From: Mucilaginibacter sp.
GTDB lineage: Bacteria; Bacteroidota; Bacteroidia; Sphingobacteriales; Sphingobacteriaceae
Direction: 5' to 3'
Assembly (NCBI GenBank): GCA_014376655.1
Contig: JACMRC010000350.1
Location: forward strand, 1 to 7,505
Length of the DNA: 7,505 nucleotides
Shown here: positions 5,554 to 7,505 of the stretch, in pieces
Numbering within the stretch: position 1 is the stretch's first letter
Layout of the letters: every line of letters starts with the position of its first letter
Position numbers and translations under genes: made by a program
The notes under the pieces: generated by a model
What the model saw: the letters and a program-made list of their open reading frames with translations, nothing else
Told to the model about the DNA's origin: nothing
Databases searched by the model: none

Positions 5554-7284
5554 TTAAATGCTTTTATCAACCGGCAGGGTAAAATAAAATTGGCTCCCCT
5601 CGCCCTGTTTGCTTTCTACCCAGATCTTACCGTTGTTTTTTTCAATAAAATCCTTACACAACAACAGCCCAAGGCCGGTACCTTGTTCGTTTATGGTACC
5701 CCGCGTAGTAAAGTTATTAGTGCCAAACAGTTTATCAATGCTTTCGGATGCTATGCCTACACCGGTATCGGCTACCCATACTGTTGCTATACCGCGCCTT
5801 ATTTCGGCGTTTATAGAGATCTTATCGCCCTCGCGGCAAAACTTTATAGCGTTTGATACCAGGTTGCGCAGTACAGCCTGTATCATGTCCATATCGGCAT
5901 AAACAATTGTAGCTAATTGTATGTTATTTTGCAGCGCTACCCCCTTGTCTGTTGCCAGTTGCCCAAAGCTGCTCAATATATAGGTGATATTGTCTTTAAC
6001 ATCAAAATGTATAGCGTTTATGGCTGTACCCTCCAACTGGCTTTTAGACCATTGCAGCAGGTTCTCTACCAATCCCGATGTATAACCTATGTTTTTTGAT
6101 AACGTAGGCAAAAAGCTTTTAAACTCCTCGTCTGTAACCATGCCATCATTAGTCATACTTAAAATATCCATCAGGCTTAACAATGGCGTGCGCAAATCAT
6201 GCGATATGATAGAAAATAGCCGGTCTTTTAACTGGTTTAATTCCTGTAGTTTATTCTCATTTTGTTTGCGCTCGGTAACATCCCTAAACAGCAATATCTT
6301 ACCGCTGTATATAGTTTGCCGCTCAAAAAGAGAGGTAAGCGTAACAGAGAATATGCGGCCGTCATTCCACCGCAGCTCTATCCAGCTATTTTCCTGATTT
6401 TGAACCGTATCATTTAATGTAGTAAGCCCCGGGAAAAGGTGTGCCGGGGTTTTACCTATAACATTACCAACATTGGGGCCTAATATATTGCGCATTTCCA
6501 AATTAATATCTATCACCCGGTTTTGCGCGTCGAGTACCAGGATGCCTTCCTGCAGGGCATCAACAACTTTACCCCGGGCAATAGGTACAATATCAAAAAG
6601 CTTAAAGCCAAGCAAGCCAATAGCTATAAATAATGATAGCGCCATAAACGCAAACGGCGTAAGGTCGAGATGGCCAAATGGCCTAAAATCAAACAGGTAA
6701 CAAATATTTACCAACCAGGGTATAACTGCACCAATTAGTATTATACGGTTTTGCCTCTTTATAAATGCATCGGCTTTTCTGAACCGCGATGCGATAAGAA
6801 ACATACCCCAACCCAACAGAAAATAAAAATAGATCGTATGTATGCGGTACCAAATACCAACATGTATATCTAATAAGGGGAATGGGCCGCTATTATCTAC
6901 CCCAACCGACGCGTAATGCAGGTGATGCAGCGGATTGGTCCACACCATTAATAATGTTATTGTGCCAATACTAAATATTAAGGCCCAGTTTAGCGGAGTG
7001 AGCCAACTTTCCTTACCTATAAATGCAATAACAAATACTATCCATAAGGGGGGTAACAGGGCTATGCCCAGGTATTCGATATTTATCCAGAACAGCATCT
7101 GGCGAAGGGTGTCAGATGATAATTCGCAGCCGTAGCTTATTGCCCAAATAGCAATACCCACCATTACATACCCAAACCAACGTACGGTACCGCCGGTTTT
7201 TTTAAAAATCATCCAAGCAACCAGCAAAGTAACCAGCCCGCTTACTATCAGTGTTATCGCGAAAGGGTTATTAGGTAAATGCAT
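5554..7284 (-). CDS. Membrane sensor histidine kinase: 7TM N-terminal domain, PAS, HisKA, HATPase
   Basis: A complete 576-aa sensor kinase. Seven hydrophobic segments (about 8-27, 37-52, 66-90, 99-116, 149-166, 181-199, 210-230) form a HisKA_7TM-type N-terminal domain. A PAS domain follows (about 238-340: DALQEGILVLDAQNRVIDIN, ending GKILLFRDVTERK). The HisKA box is FSIISHDLRTPLLSL with phospho-acceptor His362. The ATPase domain shows the N-box VLRNLVSNAIKF (471-482), G1 DTGVGIA (506-512) and G2 GTGLGLLLC (535-543), and ends FYFTLPVDKSI. All catalytic motifs are intact and there is no receiver domain, so it must phosphorylate a separate, unseen regulator. The ATG at 7284 directly precedes the first membrane segment, and AGGG lies 8 nt upstream as a possible weak ribosome site. 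It is convergent to the glycine-rich cassette and separated by a terminator, so a functional link is not implied. Its signal is unknown; this 7TM type often senses small molecules or membrane state. Confidence 0.95.
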   Translation of the reverse strand: MHLPNNPFAITLIVSGLVTLLVAWMIFKKTGGTVRWFGYVMVGIAIWAISYGCELSSDTLRQMLFWINIEYLGIALLPPLWIVFVIAFIGKESWLTPLNWALIFSIGTITLLMVWTNPLHHLHYASVGVDNSGPFPLLDIHVGIWYRIHTIYFYFLLGWGMFLIASRFRKADAFIKRQNRIILIGAVIPWLVNICYLFDFRPFGHLDLTPFAFMALSLFIAIGLLGFKLFDIVPIARGKVVDALQEGILVLDAQNRVIDINLEMRNILGPNVGNVIGKTPAHLFPGLTTLNDTVQNQENSWIELRWNDGRIFSVTLTSLFERQTIYSGKILLFRDVTERKQNENKLQELNQLKDRLFSIISHDLRTPLLSLMDILSMTNDGMVTDEEFKSFLPTLSKNIGYTSGLVENLLQWSKSQLEGTAINAIHFDVKDNITYILSSFGQLATDKGVALQNNIQLATIVYADMDMIQAVLRNLVSNAIKFCREGDKISINAEIRRGIATVWVADTGVGIASESIDKLFGTNNFTTRGTINEQGTGLGLLLCKDFIEKNNGKIWVESKQGEGSQFYFTLPVDKSI

Positions 7285-7378
7285 GCTATTAACCCTGCGT
7301 AATTTTTAATTGAAATAAGGAGGGTACAACTTATACGAATGTAAGAAAATACAGGGTTGTTTGATAGGCGAATTTTCA

Positions 7379-7418
7379 AATAACATAGCGCCGGATTTAA
7401 ACCAATCGCTATGTTATT
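7379..7418. other. Perfect 12-bp inverted repeat in the intergenic region
   Basis: AATAACATAGCG (7379-7390) and CGCTATGTTATT (7407-7418) are exact reverse complements around a 16-nt loop. The hairpin begins 12 bp past the stop of the minus-strand gene at 7431 and ends 95 bp before the kinase start at 7284. It may terminate that upstream gene's transcript, but neither side has a clean T run: the minus strand continues TGAAAATT and the plus strand ATAAGAAA. A regulator-binding site or mRNA-stabilising 3' hairpin is also possible. Confidence 0.55.
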
Positions 7419-7430
7419 ATAAGAAACCGG

Positions 7431-7505
7431 TTAAGTTAGCTCTTTCATCAATTTATCAAACGCTTCTTTAAGTTCGGCTAACTCCTGCTCAACTTTTGCA
7501 AGGCG
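7431..7505 (-). CDS. C-terminal 24 codons of an unidentified gene, coiled-coil tail (5' part outside window)
   Basis: Reading the minus strand from 7505 gives 24 sense codons and TAA at 7433-7431. The visible peptide includes ELAELKEAFDKLMKEL, a charged heptad-like helix with hydrophobic Leu/Val/Phe spacing, typical of a short coiled coil. The UPF0502/YceH (DUF480) family ends in a similar Leu/Glu-rich helix, so that is one possible identity, but 24 residues cannot decide it. The codon pattern and the hairpin just after the stop support a real gene end. It runs in the same direction as the 7TM kinase gene, 146 bp upstream of that start. Confidence 0.6.
   Translation of the reverse strand, partial: RLAKVEQELAELKEAFDKLMKELT

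Noticed and set aside
5590..6397. Several plus-strand frames opposite the 7TM kinase
   Set aside because: The minus-strand kinase has all its catalytic motifs in order. The opposing frames are short and lack any family signature.
1..7505. CRISPR array, tRNA/rRNA, insertion sequence, phage or toxin-antitoxin genes
   Set aside because: I found no regularly spaced repeats, cloverleaf sequences, transposase or integrase motifs or short toxin-antitoxin pairs on either strand.

Overview
The window looks like Bacteroidota chromosome, most likely a Sphingobacteriaceae member of the Mucilaginibacter/Pedobacter type. This is inferred from the moderate GC, start codons preceded by A-rich sequence instead of a clear Shine-Dalgarno, 'FAQ'-type signal peptide ends, a large outer-membrane beta-barrel protein with an N-terminal carboxypeptidase-regulatory-like domain, and a LytS-type kinase with a 7TM-PAS kinase nearby. 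No species can be named from sequence alone.

Layout, left to right. (1) Positions 2-634 (+) hold the 3' part of a LytS/YehU-type sensor histidine kinase whose N-terminus lies outside the window. (2) Positions 635-792 are a spacer with a small GC-rich hairpin and at best a weak promoter. (3) Positions 793-5484 (+) are a compact three-gene cassette, probably one operon: two tandem paralogous secreted proteins with a CBM9/DOMON-like beta-sandwich interrupted by glycine-rich tracts (305 and 269 aa), then a 968-aa outer-membrane beta-barrel protein that also carries a glycine-rich stretch. Gaps inside the cassette are only 21 and 36 bp. (4) A strong hairpin at 5505-5537, with T runs in both directions, separates the cassette from a convergent gene. 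(5) Positions 5554-7284 (-) encode a complete 576-aa membrane histidine kinase (7TM, PAS, HisKA, HATPase). (6) Positions 7285-7430 are intergenic and contain a perfect 12-bp inverted repeat. (7) Positions 7431-7505 (-) are the last 24 codons of another gene, ending in a short coiled coil.

How the genes may work together. The three cassette proteins all have signal peptides and should act in the envelope, two in the periplasm or outside the cell and one in the outer membrane. Their synteny, the shared glycine-rich segments and the close similarity of two signal peptides suggest one envelope or uptake system of unknown substrate. The upstream LytS-type kinase could be its regulator, but no response regulator lies in the window. 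This cassette is the best candidate here for something poorly described. The rest is ordinary two-component signalling. I see no tRNA, rRNA, CRISPR array, insertion sequence or phage gene.
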